DNA from: Neobacillus sp. Marseille-Q6967
GTDB lineage: Bacteria > Bacillota > Bacilli > Bacillales > Cytobacillaceae
DNA: 64,000 nt
Direction of reading: 5' to 3'
Assembly (NCBI RefSeq): GCF_946151075.1
Contig: NZ_CAMGZB010000002.1
Span: forward strand, 1-64,000
Shown: piece after piece, positions 47,121-56,578 of the stretch
Position numbering within the stretch: the first letter of the stretch is position 1
Layout: every line of letters starts with the position of its first letter
Position numbers and translations under genes: made by a program
Notes under the pieces: model-generated
What the model was told of the DNA's origin: nothing
The model's input: the letters and a program-made list of their open reading frames with translations, nothing else
Database searches by the model: none

Positions 47121-48398
47121 TCAGGCCTGATAATGTTTTTTTGCCGAAAGAGCTGCATTGGTTCCTGCGAGCCTTCCTGTCACTAAAGCGGAAGTAATAT
47201 TATAGCCGCCGGTATATCCATGAATATCCAGAATTTCACCGCAAAAATATAATCCTTCCATTAATTTTGATCCCATTGTCTGTGGCTCGATTTCCTTAAC
47301 GGAAACGCCGCCTCCTGTAACAAACGCCTTTTCAAGCGGTAAGGTTCCGTTTACCTTTATGGCAAACTGCTTAGAACTTTTAGCGAAACTGCGGATTTTT
47401 TCATTTGAGATTGTTGCTCCTTGTTCCGATGGATAAATATCATTAAACTCCAATAAAAACAATAAATATCGTTCGGGCAGTAAACCTTTTAAGGTGTTTT
47501 TAATACTCTTTTTCGGTTCACTCTTCACAAGCTTCATAATCTCTTGAAAAATTTCTTCTTCTTTTTTATCCGGCACTGCATTTAAACTCATGGTTACTTC
47601 ATTGAGCTTCCATTTTTTCATTGCCTTCACGACAAACTGGCTGCAGCGGAGAACAGCCGGACCGCTAAGACCAAAATGGGTAAAAATCATATCCATTCGA
47701 TGGGTGATAAGCGGTTTCCCTTTTGGATTCAACACACTTAGTTCGATATCCCGCAATGATAGACCTTGTAGACTTTTGTTTTTGATAAAGGGTTCATTGG
47801 AGGTAACAGGCACCTCGGTTGGGAAAAGTTCGGTTATCGTGTGACCGGCCTTTTCTGCCCAAGCATAACCATCACCGGTAGAACCAGTATGAGGGACGGA
47901 TTTACCGCCCACCGCAATGACAACAGATTTTGCCTCGATATTGGAACCATTTTTTAATAATACTCCGGAAACTTGACCGTTTTCATACAGTACATCCGCA
48001 ACAGGGCTATTAGTGTAAACCTTAACCCGAAGTTTTTCTAATTGATTTAACAGTGCATCAACTACGGATTGTGCCTTATTCGAGACAGGGAACATCCGCC
48101 CGTGATCTTCTTCCTTTAATTCAATACCAAGCTTTTCAAAAAATTGAATAATATCTTCATTACTAAAAATAGAAAAGGCACTATATAAAAATTTACCGTT
48201 ACCTGGTAAGTGTTTAATGATTTCTTCAACCGGAAGCCGGTTAGTAACATTGCAGCGCCCGCCTCCAGATATAGCGAGTTTCCTGCCCAGCTTGTCACCT
48301 TTATCAATTAATAAAACTTTGGCCCCTTTTTCCCCAGCAGCAATCGCCGCCATTAACCCCGAGGGTCCGCCGCCTATTACAATTACATCGTATTCCAT
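47121..48398 (-). CDS. ytfP: flavoprotein YtfP, HI0933/BaiN-like oxidoreductase
   Basis: A 425-residue FAD-binding protein with the N-terminal dinucleotide motif [28 protein letters not shown], and a C-terminal [16 protein letters not shown], typical of the HI0933 family. Redox substrate unknown. Convergent with cse60 and divergent from ytgP, as in the B. subtilis order. Confidence 0.9.
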   Translation of the reverse strand: MEYDVIVIGGGPSGLMAAIAAGEKGAKVLLIDKGDKLGRKLAISGGGRCNVTNRLPVEEIIKHLPGNGKFLYSAFSIFSNEDIIQFFEKLGIELKEEDHGRMFPVSNKAQSVVDALLNQLEKLRVKVYTNSPVADVLYENGQVSGVLLKNGSNIEAKSVVIAVGGKSVPHTGSTGDGYAWAEKAGHTITELFPTEVPVTSNEPFIKNKSLQGLSLRDIELSVLNPKGKPLITHRMDMIFTHFGLSGPAVLRCSQFVVKAMKKWKLNEVTMSLNAVPDKKEEEIFQEIMKLVKSEPKKSIKNTLKGLLPERYLLFLLEFNDIYPSEQGATISNEKIRSFAKSSKQFAIKVNGTLPLEKAFVTGGGVSVKEIEPQTMGSKLMEGLYFCGEILDIHGYTGGYNITSALVTGRLAGTNAALSAKKHYQA

Positions 48399-48629
48399 TT
48401 ATCCACCAACTTTATGTAAATTCAACCTATTAATGCAACACTTCATTATAACCATTTCCAAAACTTCTTAAAAGAAAACAGTTGTCAACGATTTTTATTA
48501 AATTTAGCAGGATTGTGAGTGGCATCGCGAGGAAAAGAGAGGTAAACTACTAATAGTGTGCAAAAAACTGAATAAGTTTTGTAACCATGTGCACGCACTT
48601 TTCTTTGTATTGGAAGGGATCCTGATTTT

Positions 48630-50252
48630 ATGTCATCTAAGCTAATAAGAGGAACTTTTATCTTAACATTGGGTACAATTTTATCCAAAGTCCTTGGACT
48701 GCTTTATGTTATACCCTTTTATCAAATAGTTGGACCAGAAGGAACAGCACTTTATCAATATTCTTACATACCGTACACGATTTTCATCAGTATCGCTACT
48801 GCAGGTGTACCACTGGCAGTTTCAAAATTTATCTCAAAGTATAATGCCCTTGAGGAATATGCAGTCGGTCGAAAATTATTTAAATCCGGCCTGCTCATTA
48901 TGCTGTTAACAGGTATTGCTTCGTTTTTATTTCTGTATTTATCAGCACCCATCATGGCTGAAATGGTAGTACCAGATGATAAAGCCAATAAGGGCAGTAT
49001 TGAAGATATCGCTGCCGTCATTCGTGCAGTAAGTTTTGCCCTAATTGTTGTACCTTTTATGAGTCTAATCAGAGGCTACTTTCAAGGTCATCAATCAATG
49101 GGACCATCAGCGGTTTCCCAAGTTGTAGAACAAATTGTCCGGATTACCTTTACACTGGCCGGGGCCTTTATTGTCATGGAATATTTAAACGGCAGTACAG
49201 TAATGGCCGTCAGTGTTGCGACCTTTGCCGCGTTTGTTGGGGCAATTGGAAGTTTGGTCGTTTTATTTTGGTACTGGTTTAAACGGAAACCTTATCTGGA
49301 TCAGCTGTTGGAACAGGATAAAGGGACCGTCAATGTTTCTCTCAGTGAAATTTATAAAGAGATCTTTGTTTATGCAGCCCCGTTTGTTTTTGTAGGAATT
49401 GCTAATTCACTATTCCAGGCTGTCGATCAGTTTACCTTCACAAGAGCGATGACGGAGTTAGGTAATAGTTTTAAGGCTGCCAATGCTGCTTTTTCCATCA
49501 TGAACTTTGAATCCCATAAAATTGTCATCATTCCAGTGTCACTTGCAACTGGGTTCTCACTGGCCCTTGTCCCAAGTATTACGAAGGCATTTGTGGAAAA
49601 TGACCGGAAAAGCTTAAACCAGCAATTAAACCAGGCATTTCAAATATTGCTTTACTTAACCTTGCCGGCTGCACTTGGATTGTCTTTATTGGCAGAGCCA
49701 ATATATACGGTGTTTTATGAGCATAAGCCATTAGGAACGGAAGTTTTAACTGTTTATGCACCGGTTGCCATTTTATTTGCACTATATTTAGTAACAGCAT
49801 CAATCCTTCAGGGGATTAATGAACAGCGTTATACCGTTTTAAGTTTATTAGTGGGACTTTTAATAAAACTGTCTTTAAATATCCCGCTGATTCAAATGTT
49901 TGAAACACGGGGAGCAGTTTTAGCAACAGCTCTTGGATATCTTGCGGCAATTTTAATTCAGTTTTTTGTTATAAAAAAATATGCAAGCTATCCATTTTTG
50001 TTTGTTTGGAGAAGAAGCTTGTTGATTGTAATCTTTGGAATAATGATGTGGGCAGGGACAGGTCTAGTTTATCAATTGCTGTTATTGTTCCTATCACCGG
50101 AGTCAAAAGTCCAATCCATCATCATCATTGTTGTGTGTGCAGCTGTTGGCGGGGTTATCTATTTTTACCTCGGATTAAAATCAGGACTTGTTAACAGACT
50201 ATTTGGGGACAGAGTTAATCGAATAAAGCAAAAGTTGAGATTACCAATTTAA
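48630..50252 (+). CDS. murJ: lipid II flippase MurJ (YtgP), MATE/MVF family
   Basis: Polytopic membrane protein of 540 residues with about 14 hydrophobic segments. It starts with SKLIRGTFILTLGTILSKVLG, typical of YtgP/SpoVB-type polysaccharide flippases. In B. subtilis YtgP is a MurJ that moves peptidoglycan precursor across the membrane, redundantly with Amj. GGAAGGGATCC precedes the ATG. The next gene, ytzG, begins 24 nt downstream. Confidence 0.88.
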   Translation: MSSKLIRGTFILTLGTILSKVLGLLYVIPFYQIVGPEGTALYQYSYIPYTIFISIATAGVPLAVSKFISKYNALEEYAVGRKLFKSGLLIMLLTGIASFLFLYLSAPIMAEMVVPDDKANKGSIEDIAAVIRAVSFALIVVPFMSLIRGYFQGHQSMGPSAVSQVVEQIVRITFTLAGAFIVMEYLNGSTVMAVSVATFAAFVGAIGSLVVLFWYWFKRKPYLDQLLEQDKGTVNVSLSEIYKEIFVYAAPFVFVGIANSLFQAVDQFTFTRAMTELGNSFKAANAAFSIMNFESHKIVIIPVSLATGFSLALVPSITKAFVENDRKSLNQQLNQAFQILLYLTLPAALGLSLLAEPIYTVFYEHKPLGTEVLTVYAPVAILFALYLVTASILQGINEQRYTVLSLLVGLLIKLSLNIPLIQMFETRGAVLATALGYLAAILIQFFVIKKYASYPFLFVWRRSLLIVIFGIMMWAGTGLVYQLLLLFLSPESKVQSIIIIVVCAAVGGVIYFYLGLKSGLVNRLFGDRVNRIKQKLRLPI

Positions 50253-50275
50253 TCTCCTAAGAGGAGTGTTTATAT

Positions 50276-50995
50276 TTGCGGATTGATAAAATGTTAGCCA
50301 ATCTAGGGTATGGAAGCCGAAAAGAAGTAAAGCAGCTATTAAAAAGCGGTGCAGTTAAAATTGACGATGTTGTTGTAAAAGATCCAAAACAACACGTTGA
50401 TACCAATAATCAATCTATAACCCTTAATGGCGAAGTAGTTGAATATAGAGAGTTTATATATTTAATGATGAACAAGCCCCAGGGAGTGTTATCCGCAACA
50501 GAGGATAATAGGGATGAAACGGTCATTGACCTATTGGAACTTGAGGATCAAGTATATGAGCCTTTTCCTGTCGGGCGTCTGGATAAGGACACAGAGGGGC
50601 TATTGCTAATTACAAATGATGGACAATTAGCCCACCGGCTCCTTTCTCCTAAAAAACATGTACCAAAGACTTATTTTGCAGTAATTGAAGGGGAAGTTAC
50701 CGAGGAGGATGTCATAGCCTTTTCAAAAGGGGTAACACTTGATGATGGTTATGAAACAAAACCAGGAGAATTAAAAATTTTAACGTCTGGAATTCGTTCT
50801 GACATTGAATTAACGATTACCGAAGGCAAGTTTCATCAAGTCAAAAGGATGTTTCAAGCTGTTGATAAAAGAGTCGTGTATTTAAAGAGAATTTCGATGG
50901 GGCCATTACCATTAGATGAATCCCTCGAGCTTGGTGAATACCGGGAATTAACCGATGAAGAAGTAGAATTGCTTAAAGAATATCAAGTAAAATAG
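50276..50995 (+). CDS. ytzG: 16S rRNA pseudouridine synthase, RsuA family (YtzG)
   Basis: The 239-residue protein has an N-terminal S4 RNA-binding domain (RIDKMLANLGYGSRKEVKQL) and a pseudouridine synthase domain with catalytic Asp in GRLDKDTEGLLLITND. TTG start after GAGGAGTG. The exact rRNA position modified is inferred from the RsuA subfamily only. Follows ytgP as in B. subtilis. Confidence 0.9.
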   Translation: MRIDKMLANLGYGSRKEVKQLLKSGAVKIDDVVVKDPKQHVDTNNQSITLNGEVVEYREFIYLMMNKPQGVLSATEDNRDETVIDLLELEDQVYEPFPVGRLDKDTEGLLLITNDGQLAHRLLSPKKHVPKTYFAVIEGEVTEEDVIAFSKGVTLDDGYETKPGELKILTSGIRSDIELTITEGKFHQVKRMFQAVDKRVVYLKRISMGPLPLDESLELGEYRELTDEEVELLKEYQVK

Positions 50996-51036
50996 AAAAT
51001 CGCATGTGGCCTAAATCCACATGCGATTTTTTTTTG
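50996..51036. terminator. bidirectional terminator ytzG/dps
   Basis: AAAATCGCATGTGG / CCACATGCGATTTT with a seven-base loop and long T run. Confidence 0.9.
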
Positions 51037-51039
51037 TCA

Positions 51040-51483
51040 CTATGCTTGAAGGAAAGAGGATAACATCCAATTATGCTTGCTTAGTTTCTCGATTAATTCT
51101 GTAAACATGTCACTTGTTACTTCATCATTTTCCGCAGCCTCTTTGCCCGCTTTTAATTCATTAATAATCTGGGAAAAATCATTCACAACAGCTTGGACCA
51201 TTTCTTCTGCTGTAAGTGCTTCTGATGTTTCTTCTAGTGATGCCAGTTCAATGTATTCTTTTAAAGTTGAGACTGGTTGTCCCCCAATTATTAATAACCG
51301 TTCTGCCAATTCATCGATTACCGCCGCTGCTTCATCATACAATTCTTCAAACTTCTCATGAAGGGTAAAGAAGTGAGGTCCTTTTACATACCAGTGAAAA
51401 CGGTGAAGTTTTGTGTATAGTACATTCCAGTTGGCAATTTGCTGATTCATTACCTGTTCAAGAGTGATTGTTGAAGTAGCCAT
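51040..51483 (-). CDS. Dps/MrgA-type DNA-protecting ferritin
   Basis: The 147-residue protein has the Dps ferroxidase pattern split between subunits: LHRFHWYVKGPHFFTLHEKFEELYDE, with His near 31 and 43 and Asp/Glu near 58-62. Dps dodecamers store iron with hydrogen peroxide as oxidant and coat DNA. A PerR box upstream suggests a peroxide response like B. subtilis mrgA rather than the SigB-type dps. ATTAGGAGGAATG precedes the ATG. Confidence 0.92.
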   Translation of the reverse strand: MATSTITLEQVMNQQIANWNVLYTKLHRFHWYVKGPHFFTLHEKFEELYDEAAAVIDELAERLLIIGGQPVSTLKEYIELASLEETSEALTAEEMVQAVVNDFSQIINELKAGKEAAENDEVTSDMFTELIEKLSKHNWMLSSFLQA

Positions 51484-51515
51484 TGTTCATTCCTCCTAAT
51501 ATCTTATCTGTTTTA

Positions 51516-51565
51516 ATTATAACATATATTATTTTAAAGTAAATACTAAATTGTAATTATTATAA
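51516..51565 (-). promoter_or_regulatory. promoter and PerR box of the dps/mrgA gene
   Basis: Minus-strand TTTACT (51538-51543) and TATAAT (51516-51521) are 16 bp apart. Just upstream, TTGTAATTATTATAA (51551-51565, plus strand) matches 14 of 15 positions of the PerR consensus TTATAAT-N-ATTATAA. Confidence 0.75.
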
Positions 51566-51610
51566 ATAAGGATGACTTAAAGACATTTTACAACGATTTT
51601 ACCAATTTCT

Positions 51611-52045
51611 TTTCCTTCATCAGGAGTATGAAGGGACAAAAGGTAAGAATAAAAACCAAAATTGACCTTCATCAGTGGTATGAAGGTCAAAAGATAAGAA
51701 ATATAAGCCAAGATGTCCTTCATAAGGGGTATGAAGGACAAAAGGTAAGAATAGAAACCAAAATTGTCCTTCATAAGGGGTATGAAGGACAAAAGGTAAG
51801 AAATAAAAGCCAGAATTGTCCTTCATAAGGGGTATGAAGGACAAAAGGTAAGAATAAAAACCAAAATTGTCCTTCATCAGTGGTATGAAGGACAAAAGGT
51901 AAGAAATAAAAGCCAGAATGTCCTTCATCAGGGGTATGAAGGACAATAGTTCAATATAAAAACCAGAAATGTCCTTCATCAAGGATATGAAGGACAAAAG
52001 GCAAGATTGAAAAGCCTGAATTGTCCCTTATCGACCATTTGCCGC
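51611..52045. repeat. tandem array 4, 51-52-bp unit, 8 copies plus a partial, perfect hairpins
   Basis: Units start (TCCTTCAT) at about 51613, 51665, 51716, 51767, 51819, 51870, 51921 and 51972, with a degenerate ninth at 52024. In the middle units TTGTCCTTCATA-AGGGG-TATGAAGGACAA forms a 12-pair hairpin. The unit at 51665 has ACCTTCAT/ATGAAGGT instead, a compensated base-pair change. A-rich linkers of about 22 bp (GGTAAGAATAAAAACC) separate the hairpins. Confidence 0.93.
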
Positions 52046-52058
52046 ATTTATTTGGTGA

Positions 52059-53309
52059 CTATTTAACGTAAAACGCATATCCTTCGATATCTTTGATCCA
52101 AACCTCAGCATTCTTTCCGTCAGCATCTGCAATCCATAAATCAACTTTAGAGTCTGCAATATCTTTTTTTCTTAACCAAGTTAAGTGAGAAGCAATAAAA
52201 TGTGGATTATAATCCCCAAAGTCAGCAGGCGGGTGAGAAAGTTGCGGTTGTTTCGGATCACCTATTTTTATTAAAAATAGGGCAGGGTTAGGCCTGTCTT
52301 CCGCATTATTAGACCATTCGCTTTCCGGTACGCGTGAAACAATGAGCGTATTGTTATCCTTCCAGGTAAACCCCATTTCAGCAAAATTCTCTGGGGTAAG
52401 GTTTTGTGACTGAAATGCAGGCATCTCGGTTATCTTCAAATCTTTGTCTTTAAATCCAAGGACAATTCTGCCGCCCCCGGCAATGTAGCCCAAAATATTT
52501 TTACTAGGAGCCCACTTGGGGTCATCTAAATGGAGGATGATTTCATCAATCTCCTCAAATGTTTTACCATCAGCTGAAAGAACACAAACCATGTTACTAT
52601 CCATTGACCATGAGGCTGTTGGGCTCACAATAAAACTAATCCATTTGCCGTCAGGAGAAAAATTGAAATCAGTTGCATTAATCGCCAGCAAGCTTTCATT
52701 CCCTTTTTTCAATTCACTTGGTATCGTATAAAAATTTTCAACATTCTCCGTTAAACTTTTTACCTTCTCCAGATTTTTTGGCAGATGGATTTTATACAAT
52801 TTAGGATTTGACCATCCGTCGGGATGCAGCGAAGCGCTTGATGAGGCAATGAATGACTGTCCATCCGGGAACCACTCAAAATCATCAACACCAAGGGCGA
52901 TGTTATAAAATTTTTCAAGGTTAGAAACATTCAAGACACCGCCGCTTTGAAAAGCAACCACATTTTCAATTGGAGACCATTTTGGATTCCTTCCGTCATA
53001 GGTAATCCGCTTATGTTTTTTTGACGCCAAATGATACACCCATACTTCATTTTTGGTTTCAATGTTTTGGTTTATTTTTTCTTTTGGTACTTTTTGATAT
53101 AAGATCCACTGCCCGTCAAAGGACCATTGCGGAGGATAATGATAATCAGCGGGTTCTTTTGTAATTTTTTCTTCCTTTCCATTTATTTTTGTCCATACAA
53201 AACCATCTCGAATAAAAGCTGCACTGACTTTCTCATCCACTGACTCTGCATGGGAGAATCGGGGAATAAGCAAGAGAAAAATCATTAATAATAAAATACT
53301 TTTTTTCAT
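52059..53309 (-). CDS. secreted TolB-like beta-propeller protein
   Basis: A 416-residue protein with a signal peptide (KKSILLLMIFLLLIP, cleavage likely after SHA) and repeated propeller blades of WD40-like/TolB type such as PQWSFDGQWILYQ, PKWSPIENVVAFQ, FEWFPDGQSFIA and FNFSPDGKWISFI. It probably acts outside the membrane as a binding scaffold; no catalytic motif is seen. Stands alone between array 4 and speD, and I do not recognise a B. subtilis counterpart. Confidence 0.85.
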   Translation of the reverse strand: MKKSILLLMIFLLLIPRFSHAESVDEKVSAAFIRDGFVWTKINGKEEKITKEPADYHYPPQWSFDGQWILYQKVPKEKINQNIETKNEVWVYHLASKKHKRITYDGRNPKWSPIENVVAFQSGGVLNVSNLEKFYNIALGVDDFEWFPDGQSFIASSSASLHPDGWSNPKLYKIHLPKNLEKVKSLTENVENFYTIPSELKKGNESLLAINATDFNFSPDGKWISFIVSPTASWSMDSNMVCVLSADGKTFEEIDEIILHLDDPKWAPSKNILGYIAGGGRIVLGFKDKDLKITEMPAFQSQNLTPENFAEMGFTWKDNNTLIVSRVPESEWSNNAEDRPNPALFLIKIGDPKQPQLSHPPADFGDYNPHFIASHLTWLRKKDIADSKVDLWIADADGKNAEVWIKDIEGYAFYVK

Positions 53310-53467
53310 TCTTACACCTCTTTATATATATCTTTGATTATTTTCCACAATTTGGAGCAGATTATGATAAAAATCAAAGATTCCCCCAAACATAAGTAAC
53401 AAATCAAAAAATGGGTAATCTAAAAATATTTACTACAGGTAAACCTATGTTTAAGGGGGAAGCAGTC

Positions 53468-54274
53468 ATGAAACTTACTCATGAGAACGTCATTGAATTA
53501 CATGGCTTTAATAACCTGACTAAGTCATTAAGTTTTAATATGTACGATATCTGCTATACAAGAACGCGAGAGGAACGGGAAGCGTATCTAAAATACATTG
53601 ATGAGCAATATAGTGCTGATCGGTTACAAAAGATTTTAACGGATGTTTCTGATATTATTGGCGCGCATGTTTTAAATGTAGCAAGTCAGGACTTTGAGCC
53701 GGCAGGGGCAAGCGTGACAATCTTGGTTTCGGAAGGCCCGGTTGAAAATGCACCTTCAGAGTTATTTCAAGAATCACCAGGTCCACTCATGGAATCCGTT
53801 GTCTTGCAATTAGATAAAAGTCATATAACGGTTCACACCTACCCAGAGTATCATCCGGATGAAGGGATTAGTACCTTTAGAGCTGACATCGATGTTTCAA
53901 CCTGTGGAGAGATTTCACCGCTAAAGGCATTGCATTATTTAATTCGTTCATTTGAAACAGATGTTATGACAATTGACTATCGGGTACGAGGATTTACACG
54001 AAATAAAAGCGGTCATAAATTATTTATTGACCACGAAATAAGCTCCATCCAAAACTACATCCCAGAGGATGTAGGCGAGTTATTTGATATGATTGATGTT
54101 AACGTATATCAAGAAAACATTTTTCATACGAAATGTAAGTTAAGGGAGTTTGACCTTAATAATTATCTTTTTGGCTATACAAAAGATACATTAACTCCAG
54201 ATGAGCATATAGAAATTACAGAAAGAATTAAGATGGAGATGGATGAACTTTTTTACGGGAAGAATATTACTTAA
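53468..54274 (+). CDS. speD: S-adenosylmethionine decarboxylase, Escherichia coli-type SpeD
   Basis: Pyruvoyl enzyme giving decarboxylated SAM for spermidine synthesis. The 268-residue length and the segments [14 protein letters not shown] (self-cleavage between Lys and Ser) and [20 protein letters not shown] are those of the long enterobacterial class, not the short 120-130-residue SpeH-like enzyme of B. subtilis. AAGGGGG precedes the ATG at 53468; the in-frame ATG at 53411 has no site. speE is not adjacent. Confidence 0.93.
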   Translation: MKLTHENVIELHGFNNLTKSLSFNMYDICYTRTREEREAYLKYIDEQYSADRLQKILTDVSDIIGAHVLNVASQDFEPAGASVTILVSEGPVENAPSELFQESPGPLMESVVLQLDKSHITVHTYPEYHPDEGISTFRADIDVSTCGEISPLKALHYLIRSFETDVMTIDYRVRGFTRNKSGHKLFIDHEISSIQNYIPEDVGELFDMIDVNVYQENIFHTKCKLREFDLNNYLFGYTKDTLTPDEHIEITERIKMEMDELFYGKNIT

Positions 54275-54328
54275 ACCATGACAATTACGCTTTTAGCACT
54301 CCTATTTCGTCTAATAGCTAAAAAGAAG

Positions 54329-54366
54329 AAAAGCAGCTTTACGAAAAAGTAAAGCTGTTTTTTATT
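54329..54366 (+). terminator. terminator after speD
   Basis: CAGCTTTAC-GAAAAA-GTAAAGCTG followed by a T run. Confidence 0.88.
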
Positions 54367-54381
54367 TGAAAATATACCAAT

Positions 54382-54411
54382 AAAAAAGTGATATCCAAAC
54401 GGATATCACTT
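54382..54411 (-). terminator. terminator after the amino-acid permease
   Basis: GTGATATCC-AAAC-GGATATCAC; on the minus strand it is followed by a T run and overlaps the permease stop codon. Confidence 0.85.
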
Positions 54412-55746
54412 TAGTCTTGTTTTCACTATAAAGGAACTTACAATAAGAATGGCTAACGTAACCAAGCTTACAGTTGTTCCAATGATATTTGAAGGATTTA
54501 ATAAGAAACCGATAAAGATCATGCTTAATGCTAAAATAGCAATGATGGTCGTGATCGGGAACCATTTTACCTGAAAGGAAGGCTTCTTGGTATATTGCGG
54601 TCGCAGCTTTAAATGAGACGCACAAATTCCGATCCAAACCAACATAATTGTAAAGCCGGGAATTGTCATAAGGTAACTGATAATTTTGCCCGGACTAATA
54701 TAGGCTAAGAAAACACCAGCTAAGATGAAAATGGTCGTGATCATGAGCCCTTTTACAGGTATCCCATTTTTGGAGGTTTGCATTAATCCTCTTGGAGCTA
54801 CCCCGCTTTTAGCCATAGAGAAAAGAGTTCGGGATGTTGCATAAATACCTGAGTTTGCAGCGGAAAGCACAGCGGTTAATAACACAAAGTTCATGACATG
54901 CGCTGCACCTGGCAATCCAGCAATACTGAATACCTGAACGAACGGGCTGTCCGTTCCAGTTACCTGATTCCAAGGCATAATACCGCAAATAATTAAAATT
55001 GGAAATACATAAAAAATGATTACCCGCCAAATGGCACCTTTTACAATACTTGGCATCACCTTTTCGGCGTCTTTTGTTTCCGTAACGGCAACCCCGATTA
55101 ATTCAGCACCGCCATAAGAAAACATAACGACTAAAAAGGCACTTAACATTCCGCTTAACCCATGAGGGAAGAATCCCCCATGATCCGTATAGTTTGAAAT
55201 AGGATCAGAAATATTGCTTGGAAAAATACCAAATAGAATGAGTATTCCCAGCGCAATGAACACTACTAATGCTAAGATTTTAATTCCTGCAAACCAAAAT
55301 TCCATCTCCCCATAATATTTTACAGGGAATAAGTTAATCCCGATGATCACGATGGCACAAAGCAGACTCAGAAGCCAGAGCGGAATGGCAGGGAACCAAA
55401 ATTGCAAAAAGCTCCCGGCTGCGAGTAATTCAACCGTTATAACCAGCATCCAATTAATCCAGTAAAGCCAGCCGGTGATAAATGAAATTTGAAAACCAAA
55501 TGCCCTGTTAAGAAGGAGCTGAACGTTGTTGTTTGGGAATGCGATGGCCATTTCTCCTAATGCTGCCATAACAATAAATAGCAGCAGCCCGCCGATTAGA
55601 TAAGTAAGAACAACGCTGGGACCGGCAATGTTTAAGGTGTCCGAGCTTCCTTTAAAAATACCGGTACCAATCATTCCGGCTAATGCGATAAACTGAACAT
55701 GTCTTGGTAATAAGCCTCTTTTTAAATCTTGATTGTTTCTCTCCAT
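54406..55746 (-). CDS. amino acid permease, APC superfamily
   Basis: A 446-residue membrane protein with 12 hydrophobic segments. The N terminus RHVQFIALAGMIGTGIFKGS carries the unwound-helix GxGIF motif of the AAT/APC family, and GEMAIAFP is the second family motif. Substrate unknown; basic, aromatic and small amino acids are all possible in this group. Monocistronic between two terminators. Confidence 0.88.
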   Translation of the reverse strand: MERNNQDLKRGLLPRHVQFIALAGMIGTGIFKGSSDTLNIAGPSVVLTYLIGGLLLFIVMAALGEMAIAFPNNNVQLLLNRAFGFQISFITGWLYWINWMLVITVELLAAGSFLQFWFPAIPLWLLSLLCAIVIIGINLFPVKYYGEMEFWFAGIKILALVVFIALGILILFGIFPSNISDPISNYTDHGGFFPHGLSGMLSAFLVVMFSYGGAELIGVAVTETKDAEKVMPSIVKGAIWRVIIFYVFPILIICGIMPWNQVTGTDSPFVQVFSIAGLPGAAHVMNFVLLTAVLSAANSGIYATSRTLFSMAKSGVAPRGLMQTSKNGIPVKGLMITTIFILAGVFLAYISPGKIISYLMTIPGFTIMLVWIGICASHLKLRPQYTKKPSFQVKWFPITTIIAILALSMIFIGFLLNPSNIIGTTVSLVTLAILIVSSFIVKTRLK

Positions 55747-55867
55747 GTGATAGTCCTGCCTTTAAAATAAATATTATTCTCTCTTTCGCATAAACGCTTT
55801 TAAGTGCTAAAGTGTTATACTAATATATCATATTCTACTAGTTATTCAACCAGATTGATAAAATAAA

Positions 55868-55906
55868 AGCAAACAAGCACGTGAACTTGTCACGTGCTTG
55901 TTTGCT
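55868..55906 (-). terminator. strong terminator after ytzE
   Basis: A perfect 17-bp stem, AGCAAACAAGCACGTGA paired with its complement around ACTTG, followed on the minus strand by TTTTATTTTAT. Confidence 0.85.
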
Positions 55907-55929
55907 AAATCTATGCGTATTCATTTTTT

Positions 55930-56151
55930 TTAAGATGACAGCTTTACTTTCTTTTCTGTTGTAGTCCATTTTCCGCGGCTTGGGCTTATTACCAAGTCAT
56001 TATAGGCTAAGACATTTAAATCTCGTTGTATGGTGCGAGGAGTGATACCAAATTCCTCTACAAGTTCTTGCGTCGTGACTGTGCCTTTATTACGAATAAA
56101 CATGTAGATGCATTTGATGCGGTTTAACATCCGGTTAGTCGAAGGTTTCAA
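55930..56151 (-). CDS. ytzE: DeoR-type helix-turn-helix regulator YtzE
   Basis: A 73-residue protein consisting of a DeoR winged helix-turn-helix (TVTTQELVEEFGITPRTIQRD) without the sugar-binding domain, as in B. subtilis YtzE. Full length for that family, so not a truncation. The target is unknown; the divergent pepV gene is one candidate. Confidence 0.87.
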   Translation of the reverse strand: MKPSTNRMLNRIKCIYMFIRNKGTVTTQELVEEFGITPRTIQRDLNVLAYNDLVISPSRGKWTTTEKKVKLSS

Positions 56152-56578
56152 AAAACCACTCCCTATCCTTTTTTCAAACCTATGGCTTAATCCCTCTACC
56201 GACAGCCTTATATTTCATATGTAATTTTCTCTTCCGCAGACAACTCCTTTTCATGGATCGTTGCAGTGGATACATTAGATGTCTTACAACTTATGTTTAT
56301 TGTACCCACAATTTCTGAAAATTTCCACCATAAGAATAAAATTTACCAAAATTCTTTCTTTTTCTCATCCAAATAGTTAAGGTTTTCGCCTCCTCGCCTT
56401 GCTTTTACTTTAGTCTATGGGCGGCATTGCAAGGTTTATGACAAATTAATTGAATTTTTTGTAAAATAGGAAATTGGAAAGGCTTTTCAGCAAAAATCTT
56501 CTTTTTTTTGAGGAAAATTGATAAGATATTTGCATTAATGGTAATGTGGAAAGAAAAGGCAATAGGAGGAACAAACCA
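56152..56578. other. intergenic region ytzE-pepV
   Basis: About 425 bp between divergent genes. I see no gene with a credible start on either strand and no recognised RNA. It should contain the promoters of both neighbours, but none stands out clearly by eye. Confidence 0.5.

Noticed and set aside
51620..51997. Minus-strand open frame of 125 codons through array 4 coding a 17-residue repeat (SFIPLMKD...)
   Set aside because: It stays open only because many units are 51 bp; 52-bp units shift the frame, there is no ribosome binding site, and conservation follows the hairpin rather than codons.
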